Positions 18,923 to 27,859 of a stretch of DNA of 64,000 bases are shown here, in pieces. The number at the start of each line of letters is the position of its first letter. Within the stretch, counting starts at the first letter, position 1. Where the stretch lies: contig JAWKJB010000001.1 in assembly GCA_041393965.1 (NCBI GenBank), positions 682,001-746,000 of the forward strand, given 5' to 3'. A model generated the notes under the pieces. That model was given only the letters and a program-made list of their open reading frames with translations, was not told the DNA's origin and did not search any database. The DNA is from Acidimicrobiia bacterium. GTDB lineage: Bacteria > Actinomycetota > Acidimicrobiia > Spongiisociales > UBA5794. The translations under genes were made by a program, and so were the position numbers.

Positions 18923-20467
18923 GTGACGGTGCAGGTCAGGCAGCAACAGAAGACCCCGCTGTGGCGAAACGCGTCGTTCCTGAAGTGGGGAACCCAGCTG
19001 TTTGTCCTTGCCATCACCATCGGCTTCTTCGCTGTCCTCGGGAATCGGGCTCTCACCAACTTCACCGCACGAGGCACGAGCTTTCACTGGCGCTGGCTCA
19101 CCGCCCCGTCTGATTTCCTGATACGCGAAGGAATCGATCTCGATCCTGACAGTGGTATCAGGGCCCTCACCGTCGGCGCCATCAACACGCTGCGCGTCTC
19201 GATCGCCGGCATCATCGTCGCCACGATCCTCGGGACCATCATCGGGATTGCACGACTCTCCACCAACTGGATCGTCACGAAGCTCGCTGCGATCTACATC
19301 GAGACCATCCGCAACATCCCGCTGCTCGTCCAGATCTTCTTCTGGCAGGCTGTCGTCTTCACGCTTCCTTCCCTCACCGAGGCTGACCTTGGCACCTACT
19401 GGTTCAAGGCGTCGAACAAGGGATTCGGGCTCGCATGGATGTCATGGGATGGCGGGTTCTTCCCATGGCTGACCTTCCTGCTGATCGGGTTCATCGTCAG
19501 TCGTTTCGTGAAGCGGTGGCGTGTGCGCACACAGGAGGAGACAGGTCAGCCAGCCCGTACCGGTTGGTTCACGCTCGGCACCGTCGCCGTGTTCGGGATC
19601 ATCGGCTGGTTCGCGTGGCCGATCCTGACCTTTGTCGAGCCAATCCTTTCGGGAATTGCTGATGTCATCGACGGCGTTCCCGCAATCGTCATCCCAACGG
19701 TGATCGCCCTTGCGTCGGTGGTCACGGCAGCATGGTGGATCAGAAACTTCTTCGAGTCCCGACGCACCCCGGCAGGATTCGGGAAGATCACCGACGACGA
19801 CTGGTTCCGTGTGATCTTCGCCGGCTTCCTCGGGATCCTCATCGCCGTCGTCGCCTTCATCTTCTGTGGGTTTGAGGTCACAACCGTCCAAGGAGACATC
19901 CAGTCCGTTGCCGAGCTGATTCGCACGGGCATCGCCAACATCTTCGATTGGCTCGGACGCGATTTCGGGAATGACGGCGGTCAGCCCCTCATGTTCTCGA
20001 AGGCCAGCGTGGTCGAGCAGGGCAACTTCATCCAGTTCGGCGACACCGGAACGGTGATGACGGTCCCGTTCTTCGCCATCTGGTTCGCCGTCACCTTGTA
20101 CACCGCGTCGTTCATCGCCGAGATCGTCCGTGGCGGAATCCTCGCAGTCCCGAGGGGGCAAACCGAGGCCGCGCAGGCGATGGGCCTGAAGCGGTCACAG
20201 CTGCTGCGTCTCGTGATCCTGCCACAGGCGTTCCGCATCGTGTTGCCACCGCTCGGGAACCAGTACCTGAACCTGTTCAAGAACACCTCACTCGGGACCG
20301 CTGTCGGATTCGCCGAGATTGTTGGCGTCGGATTCACCTTGTTGAACAAGAACGGCCAGACCCTTCCGATCGTGCTGGTCTGGATGGCGTTCTTCCTGTC
20401 CGGCAGCCTGATCATTTCGGCCATCGTGAACTACTACAACCGCAAGCTGAAGCTGGTGGAGCGTTGA
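18923..20467 (+). CDS. Amino acid ABC transporter permease (AapQ/BztB type)
   Basis: 514 residues from GTG at 18923, chosen because GAGGAGGAAGG lies 8-18 nt upstream. Polytopic. An early block, 'GIRALTVGAINTLRVSIAGIIVATILGTIIG' (in parts) and 'ETIRNIPLLVQIFFW', is the start of the BPD permease domain. The EAA loop 'GGILAVPRGQTEAAQAMGLKRSQLLRLVILPQAFRIVLPPLGNQY' (in parts) comes near the C terminus. Between them lies an insertion of roughly 130 residues with four extra hydrophobic segments, making the protein longer than the ~400-residue norm. It pairs with the next permease. Confidence 0.92.
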   Translation: MTVQVRQQQKTPLWRNASFLKWGTQLFVLAITIGFFAVLGNRALTNFTARGTSFHWRWLTAPSDFLIREGIDLDPDSGIRALTVGAINTLRVSIAGIIVATILGTIIGIARLSTNWIVTKLAAIYIETIRNIPLLVQIFFWQAVVFTLPSLTEADLGTYWFKASNKGFGLAWMSWDGGFFPWLTFLLIGFIVSRFVKRWRVRTQEETGQPARTGWFTLGTVAVFGIIGWFAWPILTFVEPILSGIADVIDGVPAIVIPTVIALASVVTAAWWIRNFFESRRTPAGFGKITDDDWFRVIFAGFLGILIAVVAFIFCGFEVTTVQGDIQSVAELIRTGIANIFDWLGRDFGNDGGQPLMFSKASVVEQGNFIQFGDTGTVMTVPFFAIWFAVTLYTASFIAEIVRGGILAVPRGQTEAAQAMGLKRSQLLRLVILPQAFRIVLPPLGNQYLNLFKNTSLGTAVGFAEIVGVGFTLLNKNGQTLPIVLVWMAFFLSGSLIISAIVNYYNRKLKLVER

Positions 20468-20468
20468 G

Positions 20469-22304
20469 ATGACCCACTCGATCCAGCTCCCCGATGTCCC
20501 GGAACTTGCCCCGGAACCACCACCGAGAGGTCCGAAGGTATGGCTCCGGCAGAACCTGTTCTCGACACCGGCGAGTGCCGTTCTGACGGTGATCTTCGCG
20601 TTGATCGGCCTGCTTTCGCTCCGCGGGGGCCTCGGCTTCGTGTTCGCCGACGCGCGTCGCTGGGAGGCCGTCACCTACAACACGCGCCTGCTGATGGTTC
20701 GCGCATACCCGGAGGGACAGCTCACCCGGGTGTGGCTATCCGTTGCGGTGGTCGCGATCCTTGCGGCCGCCACCTTCGCCTACTACCGCATCACCGGAAG
20801 GACGACCCCGCGAAGGGTCGGAAACATGACCTCGACGGTGGGTGGTTTCTTCATGCTTGCCGGTCTGCTTGGCCCGTGGGGGCTCGTGTTCGACCCGCTC
20901 GGTGTCCAAACCGCCGACACCTTCCTCATCACCTTCGGTGCCGGTGCTGCCATGTTCGTCGGTGGCCAGTTCATACGCAGGGTCGCAGGCGACCGCGCGC
21001 AGAACGAGTCGATCCCGGTGATGGGGGTCGTGTTGGGTGTGCTGATCGTCGCACTCATCGGCATGTGGACCATCTCTGTTCCGTGGCCAGCGCGCGATGC
21101 GGAAGGGACGCAGATCGTGGTGAGCGAACCGATCGCGATCACAACCAAGGTTCCGTGGACGGTGATCTTCCTTCTCGCCGTGGCCACCTATCTCGGCGTC
21201 TCATTGGTCAGGAACCGGCTCCCCGATTCGTTCAGAAGAACCCTCACCACGCTGTGGATCCTGTCGTTCCCGGTTCTGTTCCTCGTTGTTCTGCGCGATC
21301 CCGGACTCGACACGGGCAGAATCTTCACCTGGTACCTCCCCGTTGCCGTCGGGTTCATCATCTTTGGAGGGCTGATCCTGCAGTTCGTCGCCGACACCCG
21401 TGGCGAGATCGGCAGGATCACCGGAGCCGTCCTGCTGATCCTCGCCTTTGTGTTGTTCCTGTTCTCGGTTGAGTTCATCATCCGGTGGTCCCTGCTGGCG
21501 CTCGCCGTGTTCTCACTTGCCGCACCGACCTTCGGCGGGAAAGGGGATGGTCGCCGAGCTTTCCTCGCCGCGTGGGCAGGAACAGCCGCTTCGATCACCT
21601 TCTTCGTGATGCTGCTCGCGGCCCCGTCGACGCTCGACATTCCCGGCGGCGGTTCGCCGTTCGGCGGACTCCTCCTGACGATCCTGCTTGCGACGGTCTC
21701 GATCGTGCTCTCATTCCCGATCGGAATCGTGCTCGCGCTCGGCCGATCGTCGAAGATGCCGATCTTCCGTTTGATGTCCACGGCCTACATCGAGTTGATT
21801 CGTGGCGTGCCGCTCATCACATGGCTCATCGTGGGGTTCGTGATGCTGCCGGTAGCCCTTCCGGAGGGGATCAACATCGGAAGCGTCGCGAGGGCGATCG
21901 GTGCGATGACGATGTTCTCGGCGGCGTACCTCGCCGAGAATGTACGCGGTGGCCTCCAGTCGATTCCGAAGGGACAGTACGAGGCGTCCCAGGCGATGGG
22001 GCTCACGGTGATGCAGACGACGGTGTTCATCGTCCTCCCTCAGGCACTTCGGGCCGTGATCCCCGCCCTCGTCGGTCAGGTCATCTCCCTGTTCAAGGAC
22101 ACTTCGCTCGTGACGATCGTCGGCCTTGCCGACTTCCTCCACATCGCGCGCGCCGTCATTCCGCAGCAGGGCCAGCCCTTCAACTTCATCGGCGTGTTCA
22201 AGGAGCCGCTGCTGTTCGCCGCCCTTGTCTACTGGATGTTCACCTTCACCTTCAGCCGCATTTCGCTGAGACTCGAGAAGCGCCTCGGCGTCGGCGAGCG
22301 CTAG
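20469..22304 (+). CDS. Amino acid ABC transporter permease (AapM/BztC type)
   Basis: 611 residues, starting 1 nt after the previous stop. The C-terminal ~220 residues are a standard BPD permease: 'LTILLATVSIVLSFPIGIVLALGRSSKMPIFR' (in parts), 'YIELIRGVPLITWLIVGFVMLP', EAA loop 'GGLQSIPKGQYEASQAMGLTVMQTTVFIVLPQALRAVIPALVGQ' (in parts), and 'FKDTSLVTIVGLADFL'. The N-terminal ~380 residues carry about nine additional membrane helices, far more than the usual AapM. The heterodimer with the preceding gene would form the channel for polar amino acid uptake. Confidence 0.92.
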   Translation: MTHSIQLPDVPELAPEPPPRGPKVWLRQNLFSTPASAVLTVIFALIGLLSLRGGLGFVFADARRWEAVTYNTRLLMVRAYPEGQLTRVWLSVAVVAILAAATFAYYRITGRTTPRRVGNMTSTVGGFFMLAGLLGPWGLVFDPLGVQTADTFLITFGAGAAMFVGGQFIRRVAGDRAQNESIPVMGVVLGVLIVALIGMWTISVPWPARDAEGTQIVVSEPIAITTKVPWTVIFLLAVATYLGVSLVRNRLPDSFRRTLTTLWILSFPVLFLVVLRDPGLDTGRIFTWYLPVAVGFIIFGGLILQFVADTRGEIGRITGAVLLILAFVLFLFSVEFIIRWSLLALAVFSLAAPTFGGKGDGRRAFLAAWAGTAASITFFVMLLAAPSTLDIPGGGSPFGGLLLTILLATVSIVLSFPIGIVLALGRSSKMPIFRLMSTAYIELIRGVPLITWLIVGFVMLPVALPEGINIGSVARAIGAMTMFSAAYLAENVRGGLQSIPKGQYEASQAMGLTVMQTTVFIVLPQALRAVIPALVGQVISLFKDTSLVTIVGLADFLHIARAVIPQQGQPFNFIGVFKEPLLFAALVYWMFTFTFSRISLRLEKRLGVGER

Positions 22305-22326
22305 GACGATTACCAAGGAGCCAAGC

Positions 22327-23094
22327 ATGTCAGACAACGGAATCCCTGCCGAGAGGGTCCTTGGTGATCCCATCGTGGTGACCGAAGGTGTCAAGAAGTG
22401 GTTTGGGGACTTCCAGGCACTCAAGGGCGTGACGGCCACGGTTCGTGAGCGCGAGGTCGTTGTGATCATCGGACCTTCCGGCTCCGGGAAATCGACCTAC
22501 ATCCGGTGCATCAACCGCCTCGAGGCGCATCAGGAGGGCACGATCATCGTTGATGGAACGGAGCTCACGAACGACATCAAGAATGTCGAGAAGATCCGTT
22601 CTGAGGTGGGCATGGTGTTCCAACAGTTCAACCTTTTTCCGCATCTCACGGTGCTCGACAACATCACGCTTGCCCCGCAGTGGGTCCGAAAGGAGCCAAA
22701 GGCAGAGGCAGAGGAGAACGCGATGGCGCTTCTGGAACGGGTCGGGATTCCGGAGCAGGCGGAGAAGTATCCCGGCCAGCTCTCCGGCGGCCAGCAGCAG
22801 CGCGTGGCCATTGCGCGGTCGCTTGCCATGCGGCCCAAGATCATGCTCTTCGACGAGCCGACATCTGCGCTTGATCCCGAGATGATCAAAGAGGTGCTCG
22901 ATGTCATGCAGGAACTCGCGCGGTCCGGTATGACGATGATGGTGGTGACGCACGAGATGGGGTTCGCACGCGAGGTAGCCGACCGCGTGTTCTTCTTCGA
23001 CTACGGGACGATCGTCGAAGAGGGGACTCCCGAGCACTTCTTCACCAACCCGCAACACGACCGCACCAAGCTGTTCCTGAGTCAAATCCTGTAG
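22327..23094 (+). CDS. Amino acid ABC transporter ATP-binding protein (AapP/GlnQ type)
   Basis: 255 residues. Walker A 'GPSGSGKSTYIRC', Q-loop 'GMVFQQFNLFPHLTVLDNI', signature 'LSGGQQQRVAIAR', Walker B 'IMLFDEPTSALDPE' and H-loop 'MVVTHEMGFAREVADRV' are all intact. The 'FNLFPH' and 'INRLE' context is that of polar amino acid importers. An AAGGAG ribosome binding site precedes the ATG. Last gene of the transporter cluster; the next gene is convergent 38 nt away. Confidence 0.95.
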   Translation: MSDNGIPAERVLGDPIVVTEGVKKWFGDFQALKGVTATVREREVVVIIGPSGSGKSTYIRCINRLEAHQEGTIIVDGTELTNDIKNVEKIRSEVGMVFQQFNLFPHLTVLDNITLAPQWVRKEPKAEAEENAMALLERVGIPEQAEKYPGQLSGGQQQRVAIARSLAMRPKIMLFDEPTSALDPEMIKEVLDVMQELARSGMTMMVVTHEMGFAREVADRVFFFDYGTIVEEGTPEHFFTNPQHDRTKLFLSQIL

Positions 23095-23132
23095 CGGCGC
23101 GTCGACCGGTTTCGTTTTCCTGGGTGGTGCCC

Positions 23133-23528
23133 TCAGGTCAGCTCGGAGATCTCGAACAGATGACCATCGGGGTCTCGGAAGAATGCCCTGGTTTCGCTGC
23201 CACGGTCGAGGGGCGGGGTGAGGAAGTCAGCCCCGCGATCGGTGAGCAGCCGATGGGTTGCGGTGCAATCGTCGACGCGGAAGACAATCTGAGCGCTGAC
23301 TCGGTTCAGGTCGTCAGGCGTGGTCATCGTGATCGTTGGCTTTTCCGGAGTGGGTTCGCCACCGGTGACGAGCAGCAGCCAGGTATCGGCAAGACTGAGG
23401 ACGACCGAGGTGCCGCCGTACTCGGCGTAGACGGATGCGTCGAGCACCTCGGTGTACCAGTCGCGGCTCGCCGCGGCATCTGAAACGACGAGCATCTGGG
23501 TGACGGCCTTGGGTACGAACTTGTCCAT
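23133..23528 (-). CDS. VOC (glyoxalase/bleomycin-resistance) superfamily protein
   Basis: 131 residues. The betaalphabetabetabeta repeat is visible: 'QMLVVSDAAASRDWYTEVL' with the typical D..S..WY motif, 'LSLADTWLLLVTGGEP', 'AQIVFRVDDCTATHRLLTDRGADFLTPP' (in parts) and the closing 'AFFRDPDGHLFEISE', whose Glu is a usual metal ligand. Substrate cannot be deduced. ATG at 23528 gives the family length; upstream frame overlaps the next gene. Confidence 0.82.
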   Translation of the reverse strand: MDKFVPKAVTQMLVVSDAAASRDWYTEVLDASVYAEYGGTSVVLSLADTWLLLVTGGEPTPEKPTITMTTPDDLNRVSAQIVFRVDDCTATHRLLTDRGADFLTPPLDRGSETRAFFRDPDGHLFEISELT

Positions 23529-23557
23529 GCGGTCCTGTTGTGTGTTCGATCCGGAGG

Positions 23558-24715
23558 CTACTTGCCCAATTCTCCCCACCGGTCGCCTTGCGCGAGGTCG
23601 ATAACGGTCCACGCCATCCCGAGCGCCCCATCGCGAATGGCGCGAAGCCCCGCAGGCGTGAGCGTTGCGGCCGCGAACTCTCGCTGGTGGTTCACAGCTG
23701 GCTCGCAGTCGAGGCTGAGCATCGGATGGATCGCGGGAACGACATGCGAGACATTGCCCATGTCGGTCGATCCCGATGTCGTTCCGTCCGTGTCGCGATA
23801 CCTCGGCATCGGCCTTCCCAACGCCTCGGAGTTTGCTCGATACAACTCGGTCATCACGGGATCGTTGCGGATGTCCCGATAGCGGTGACCTGCCGCTTCG
23901 ATCGTGAAGGTGCACCCCGTTGCAAGCGCTGCCGCTTCGAAGCAGTCTCGTACCCTCCCCATCAGGATGTCGAGGCGTTCGTCGGTCGCTGAACGCACAT
24001 ACCACTCCATCGCTGTGTGGTCGGGGACGATATTGGGCGCTGCGCCACCGTGGGAGATGATGCCGTGGAGGCGATCGTCGTCGAGGATGTGCTGGCGGAG
24101 AGCGGCAATGGAGGTATAGGCGAGGACGGCTGCGTCGAGCGCGTTGCGTCCCTGGTCCGGCGCTCCCGAGGCGTGCGCGGCCTTGCCGTGGAAATGCACC
24201 GCGAGATGCTCGATGGCGAGAAAGACCGGGTCGACGACATCCCGCGAGCTGGGATGGATCATCATCGATGCTGCTGCGTCGGTGAATGCCCCTGCCTCGA
24301 TCAGGTCGATCTTGCCGCCGTAGTGTTCCTCTGCCGGTGTCCCGAGCACCGTGACTCGGATCCCCATCTCGTCGACCAGCGGAGCGAGGACGAGGCCGGC
24401 GCCGAGGGCCGCCGCCCCGATGATGTTGTGCCCGCAGGCGTGACCGACCTCCGGGAGGGCATCCATCTCCGCGCACACAACGATCCTCGGCCCCGAATCG
24501 CCGACCGTGGCTTCGAATGCGGTTTCGAGACCGAAGGCAGGATGGGTGACGGTGAACCCGCCGTTCTTGAGGAGCTTCGCCATCCGTTCGCTCGTGTAGC
24601 GCTCCTCGTACGCGAGTTCCGGGTTGTCGTGCATCCAGCGCGCGAGGTCGTGGAGCGCATCGGCATGCTCGGTGTAGCGGGCCTCGGCTCGCTGCTTGAG
24701 CGATGTCATCTCCAC
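23558..24715 (-). CDS. M20 family amidohydrolase (AbgB/carboxypeptidase-like)
   Basis: 385 residues from GTG at 24715; ATG at 24709 is an alternative. M20D metal-site motifs are visible: 'HDNPELAYEE', 'VVCAEMDALPEVGHACGHNIIGAAA' (in parts), 'LGTPAEEHYGGKI', a lid domain with 'HFHGKAAHASGAPDQGRNALDAA' (in parts), and a late His in 'VNHQREFAAATLTPAG'. 'GSTDMGNVSHVVPAIHPM' is typical of p-aminobenzoyl-glutamate/indole-amide hydrolases. The substrate is probably an N-acyl or aryl-amide amino acid, which is inference. It precedes the VOC gene by 29 nt. Confidence 0.88.
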   Translation of the reverse strand: MEMTSLKQRAEARYTEHADALHDLARWMHDNPELAYEERYTSERMAKLLKNGGFTVTHPAFGLETAFEATVGDSGPRIVVCAEMDALPEVGHACGHNIIGAAALGAGLVLAPLVDEMGIRVTVLGTPAEEHYGGKIDLIEAGAFTDAAASMMIHPSSRDVVDPVFLAIEHLAVHFHGKAAHASGAPDQGRNALDAAVLAYTSIAALRQHILDDDRLHGIISHGGAAPNIVPDHTAMEWYVRSATDERLDILMGRVRDCFEAAALATGCTFTIEAAGHRYRDIRNDPVMTELYRANSEALGRPMPRYRDTDGTTSGSTDMGNVSHVVPAIHPMLSLDCEPAVNHQREFAAATLTPAGLRAIRDGALGMAWTVIDLAQGDRWGELGK

Positions 24716-24831
24716 CCCCGGAATAGCGGGTCGGGTTCGGTCGTTCGCATTCTGTGACGCCGCACAACACTATGTGGCGTGCAACGCCAAGTCGCAGGTC
24801 TCCGTAGCCTTGCGAGCCACAAGGAGGGCTG

Positions 24832-25179
24832 ATGGGCCATTACCACGATGAAGCGCAGCGCTACAACGCAACGGCGGCCCAGCTCCGCAAGCACATACCG
24901 GGGACCTATGCAGGCTACCGACAGATGCACGCCGAAGCGGTCTCTGATGGAGCGCTCGGTGCAGGCGTCAAGGAACTCATCGCGATGGCCTACGGGATTG
25001 CGGAGCGGTGCGAAGCCTGTATCGCGAGCCACGCCAAAGGGGCAGCCCGCGCCGGTGTGACCGAGGAGCAGGTGGCTGAAGCGGTGTCGGTCGCCATCCT
25101 GATGCAGGGTGGGCCCGGCACCGTGTATGGAGCAAAGGCCTTCGAGGCGTTCAAGGAGTTCGAGGGGCGGTACGGATGA
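24832..25179 (+). CDS. Carboxymuconolactone decarboxylase / AhpD-like family protein
   Basis: 115 residues with AAGGAGG upstream of the ATG. The redox motif 'AERCEACIASHAKGAARAGVT' (split) has the CxxC plus His arrangement of AhpD-type peroxidase adaptors, preceded by 'VKELIAMAYGI'. A disulfide-reductase or alkylhydroperoxidase role is likely; the substrate is unknown. The stop overlaps lgt as ATGA, so the two are coupled although functionally unrelated as far as known. Confidence 0.85.
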   Translation: MGHYHDEAQRYNATAAQLRKHIPGTYAGYRQMHAEAVSDGALGAGVKELIAMAYGIAERCEACIASHAKGAARAGVTEEQVAEAVSVAILMQGGPGTVYGAKAFEAFKEFEGRYG

Positions 25180-26045
25180 TCTTCCTCGGATCGATACCCT
25201 CCCCGTCCCAGAACGCTATCGAGATCGGCCCGTTGACGATCCACATGTACGGCGTTCTGATCGCGATCGGCGTCATCGTGGCGATCGTCGTGTCGCGCAA
25301 CCGGTATGTGCGATTCGGCGGCTCGGGGGAGATGTTCGAGCGCATCTCCGTGTGGGTCGTTGTCATCGGCTTCCTCGGGGCTCGGGCCGCATATGTCGTG
25401 ACCCACACCCACCGATTCGAGGGAAGGCCGTGGGCCGCGTTGTACATCTGGGAGGGGGGTCTCGCGCTGTATGGCGGCCTCCTGTTCGGTGCGATCACCT
25501 TCATCTATCTGTTGAACCGGTACCGGGGGGATGTCTTCGCGGTGGGTGACGCCGTCGCGGTTGGCATCCCGCTCGCCCAAGCGATCGGGCGATGGGGGAA
25601 CTACTTCAACCAGGAGCTGTTCGGAACCCCGAGCGATCTGCCGTGGGCCGTCCAGATCGATCCGGACAAGGCCGCGGCGGCGGGCTATCCAGGAGTCGAG
25701 ACCTTTCATCCGACCTTCCTGTACGAGTCGCTGTGGAATCTCGCCGTGCTCGTCCCCGTGATCCTGTGGCTCGAGAAGCGGGGGAAGCTCGCCAAGGGAG
25801 CGTCGTGGGGTGTCTATGTCGCGTTGTATGCGTTCATCCGGTTCCTGATGGAGCTGATGCGCACCGACACGACCTTCCGGTTCCTCGGCATGTCGCGCAA
25901 CGGGTGGGTGTCGATCGCAGTGTTCCTCTTCGGAGTGGGATGGTGGTGGTACATGCAGCGTCGCGCAGAGCCACGAACCCTCGTCAGCCCTCCGACCCTC
26001 CTGTCACCGCAGCCCGAGACCGAGCCTGCCGCGCACGGGTCCTGA
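25176..26045 (+). CDS. lgt: Prolipoprotein diacylglyceryl transferase
   Basis: 289 residues, seven hydrophobic helices. Lgt transfers diacylglycerol from phosphatidylglycerol to the lipobox cysteine of prolipoproteins. Conserved motifs: 'IHMYGVLIAIGV', 'GARAAYVV', 'IWEGGLALYGGLLFG', 'QAIGRWGNYFNQELFG' with the signature Arg/Asn, 'FHPTFLYESLWNL' and 'RFLMELMRTD'. The several lipoproteins in this window are natural substrates. The C terminus has a short Pro-rich tail. Coupled to the AhpD-like gene. Confidence 0.96.
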   Translation: MIFLGSIPSPSQNAIEIGPLTIHMYGVLIAIGVIVAIVVSRNRYVRFGGSGEMFERISVWVVVIGFLGARAAYVVTHTHRFEGRPWAALYIWEGGLALYGGLLFGAITFIYLLNRYRGDVFAVGDAVAVGIPLAQAIGRWGNYFNQELFGTPSDLPWAVQIDPDKAAAAGYPGVETFHPTFLYESLWNLAVLVPVILWLEKRGKLAKGASWGVYVALYAFIRFLMELMRTDTTFRFLGMSRNGWVSIAVFLFGVGWWWYMQRRAEPRTLVSPPTLLSPQPETEPAAHGS

Positions 26046-26046
26046 T

Positions 26047-26502
26047 TCAGTCCCGATTCGCCGGGAATCGGGCCGACGCGTACACCGCGAACTTGGCGAG
26101 TATCTCCCTGTGCCCTTCGGAGTATCCGCGTTCGGATTCAGCGTCGGGGAGCCTGGTGTGTTCGACCACGACCGTCGTTGCGTCACCATCGTCGACAAAG
26201 CGAACCGTGATCGTCGAAGGGTTCCTCCAACCTTCCACCTCCCAGGTGTAGGCGACCTCGTCTGGCGGACGCCAACTGGTCACCGTCCCGATCTGGTGCT
26301 CGGTGCCGTCTGCGAATCGCTCGAAGAAGCGGCCTCCCAGCCGGCCTTCGAGGATGATCGATTCAGGCGAGGTCCCCTCCGGAGCGAACGAGTAGGTGAA
26401 CCTGCCCTTCCATGGCCACCAGGCACTCATCTCATTGACATAGGCATCGAAGACCGTCGCCCGATCGGCCTTCACGCTGACCGTCTCACGCACCATCGAC
26501 AT
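26047..26502 (-). CDS. SRPBCC/AHSA1 family protein paired with ArsR regulator
   Basis: 151 residues from ATG at 26502 (ATG at 26496 also fits). The START/AHSA1 pattern is seen: 'VRETVSVKADRATVFDAYVN', 'WWPWKGRFTYSF', 'GRFFERFADGTEHQIGTVTSW', 'YTWEVEGW' and 'TTVVVEHTRLP'. Such proteins bind hydrophobic ligands and are often encoded next to ArsR-type regulators. Its 5' end overlaps the arsR 3' end by 17 nt, so the two are co-expressed. Ligand unknown. The 3' end abuts lgt. Confidence 0.82.
   Translation of the reverse strand: MSMVRETVSVKADRATVFDAYVNEMSAWWPWKGRFTYSFAPEGTSPESIILEGRLGGRFFERFADGTEHQIGTVTSWRPPDEVAYTWEVEGWRNPSTITVRFVDDGDATTVVVEHTRLPDAESERGYSEGHREILAKFAVYASARFPANRD
26052..26072. terminator. 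Possible bidirectional hairpin at the lgt/SRPBCC junction
   Basis: CCCGATTC and GAATCGGG pair across a 5-nt loop, just after the lgt stop and inside the 3' end of the convergent gene. There is no T-run, so this is tentative. Confidence 0.3.
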
Positions 26503-26824
26503 CTTCGACCTCCTCGACATAGGCTTTGAGCGACCCCAGAGCGTCCGCCCACATGTTCTGAACCTCGGCAAGCCACGAATCTGCTTCGGCGAGGGCACCG
26601 CTTTCCAGCGAGTACCAGTTCTGCCTTCCCCGCGTTGTGGCGGTCACGATGCCGGCGTCCTTGAGCACTCGGAGGTGTTTGGAGATGGCAGGTCGGGTCA
26701 TGGCGAAAGGGTCGGCGAGCTCCTTGACCGTCGCCGGGCCCGACGAGAGCATCCGGACGAGGGTTCGACGCGCCGGGTCCCCGAGCGCGGCAAATGTCCG
26801 ATCGAGCTTGACTCCTGTCACCAT
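26486..26824 (-). CDS. ArsR family winged-helix repressor
   Basis: 112 residues from ATG at 26824. The winged helix-turn-helix is clear: 'FAALGDPARRTLVRML', 'ATVKELADPFAMTRPAISKHLRVLKDAGIV' (in parts) and 'TTRGRQNWYSLE'. There is no CxC metal-binding motif in helix 3, so it is unlikely to be a metal sensor. The downstream partner is an AHSA1 protein, a common pairing. The gene is leaderless (TACCAT 6 nt upstream) and the -10 is covered by a palindrome, so autorepression is expected. Confidence 0.88.
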   Translation of the reverse strand: MVTGVKLDRTFAALGDPARRTLVRMLSSGPATVKELADPFAMTRPAISKHLRVLKDAGIVTATTRGRQNWYSLESGALAEADSWLAEVQNMWADALGSLKAYVEEVEDVDGA

Positions 26825-26830
26825 TCTCAA

Positions 26831-26851
26831 ATGGTAACTAGATAGTTACCA
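26831..26851 (-). promoter_or_regulatory. arsR promoter with overlapping palindromic operator
   Basis: TGGTAACTA and TAGTTACCA form 9-bp perfect arms around a 2-bp centre (26832-26851). The arsR -10 hexamer TACCAT (26831-26836) lies inside the left arm, so repressor binding would block RNA polymerase directly. Confidence 0.65.
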
Positions 26852-26900
26852 ATAGTCAAATCGCCATCTAAGACGATCAATCGACCCGGAGGCCGATCCG

Positions 26901-27836
26901 CTACGCGGTCGACCCACCCGCCGGCGTCTTCTGGGTGTCAGCGAAGACCTCGCCGATCGCCGCGATGCTTCCGAGGATCGATGAGGTCTCCATTGGCAGG
27001 AAGATCTTCGTCGCCTGTCCGTTTGCGACCTGCTGGAGCGCTTCGAGGTAGCGGATGGCGATCAGGTCGGGTGTGGGGTCGCCGTTGTGAATCGCCGCGA
27101 ACACGCGCTCGATGGCTTGCCCTTCACCCTCGGCGATCGTCAACCGTTCGTACTTCTGAGCATCGGCAACGGTCTTGATCGCTTCGGCTTGCCCCTCGGC
27201 ATCGAGGATCCTTGATTGCTTCACGCCCTCTGCCTTGAGGATCGCCGAACGCTTCTCACCTTCGGCCTCGGTCACGATGGCCCGTCGGTCGCGTTCGGCC
27301 TTCATCTGGCGGTGCATGGCATCGGTGACATCGCCGGGGGGATCGATGCGCTGGATCTCGACCCGCACGACCCTCGTGCCCCAGACATCGGTCGCCTCGT
27401 CGAGGATCACCCGAAGCTCGGTATTGATCTTCTCGCGTGATGTCAGCGCTGCGTCGAGCTCCATGTCGCCAACGACATTCCTCAGGTTGGTCTGGGCCAG
27501 CTTGGTGGCAGCAATGATGAAGTTCGCAACATTGTACGCGAGCTTCACAGGGTCGGTTGCCTGGTAGTAGACGACCGCATCGACGGTCACGACGACATTG
27601 TCCTTGGTGATGACCTCTTGTGGCGGGACATCGACCACCTGCTCACGCATGTCGATCTTCTGGACCCGGTCGATGAACGGCACGATCATGTGGAATCCGG
27701 GATCGAGTGTCTTGCGATATCGACCGAACCGTTCCGTGAGCCCCTGTTCGTGCTGTTGGACGATCTTGATCGCGAGCGCGACATAGATCACGAGCACGAC
27801 GATCAGAATGAACACGACTGCTGCTGCTGCCTCCAT
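26901..27836 (-). CDS. SPFH/band 7 (stomatin-like) membrane protein
   Basis: 311 residues. One N-terminal transmembrane helix (about residues 6-27) is followed by the SPFH domain: 'IVQQHEQGLTERFGRY', 'LDPGFHMIVPFIDRVQKIDMREQVVDVP' (in parts), 'TKDNVVVTVDAVVYYQ' and 'LDEATDVWGTRVVRVEIQRIDPP' (in parts). A coiled-coil stretch with repeated AEGE motifs follows. It belongs to the stomatin/prohibitin group that assembles on membranes. It lies 23 nt after the NfeD gene, its usual operon partner. Confidence 0.92.
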   Translation of the reverse strand: MEAAAAVVFILIVVLVIYVALAIKIVQQHEQGLTERFGRYRKTLDPGFHMIVPFIDRVQKIDMREQVVDVPPQEVITKDNVVVTVDAVVYYQATDPVKLAYNVANFIIAATKLAQTNLRNVVGDMELDAALTSREKINTELRVILDEATDVWGTRVVRVEIQRIDPPGDVTDAMHRQMKAERDRRAIVTEAEGEKRSAILKAEGVKQSRILDAEGQAEAIKTVADAQKYERLTIAEGEGQAIERVFAAIHNGDPTPDLIAIRYLEALQQVANGQATKIFLPMETSSILGSIAAIGEVFADTQKTPAGGSTA

Positions 27837-27859
27837 GGCTACCCCTTTCTTCCTCTTGG

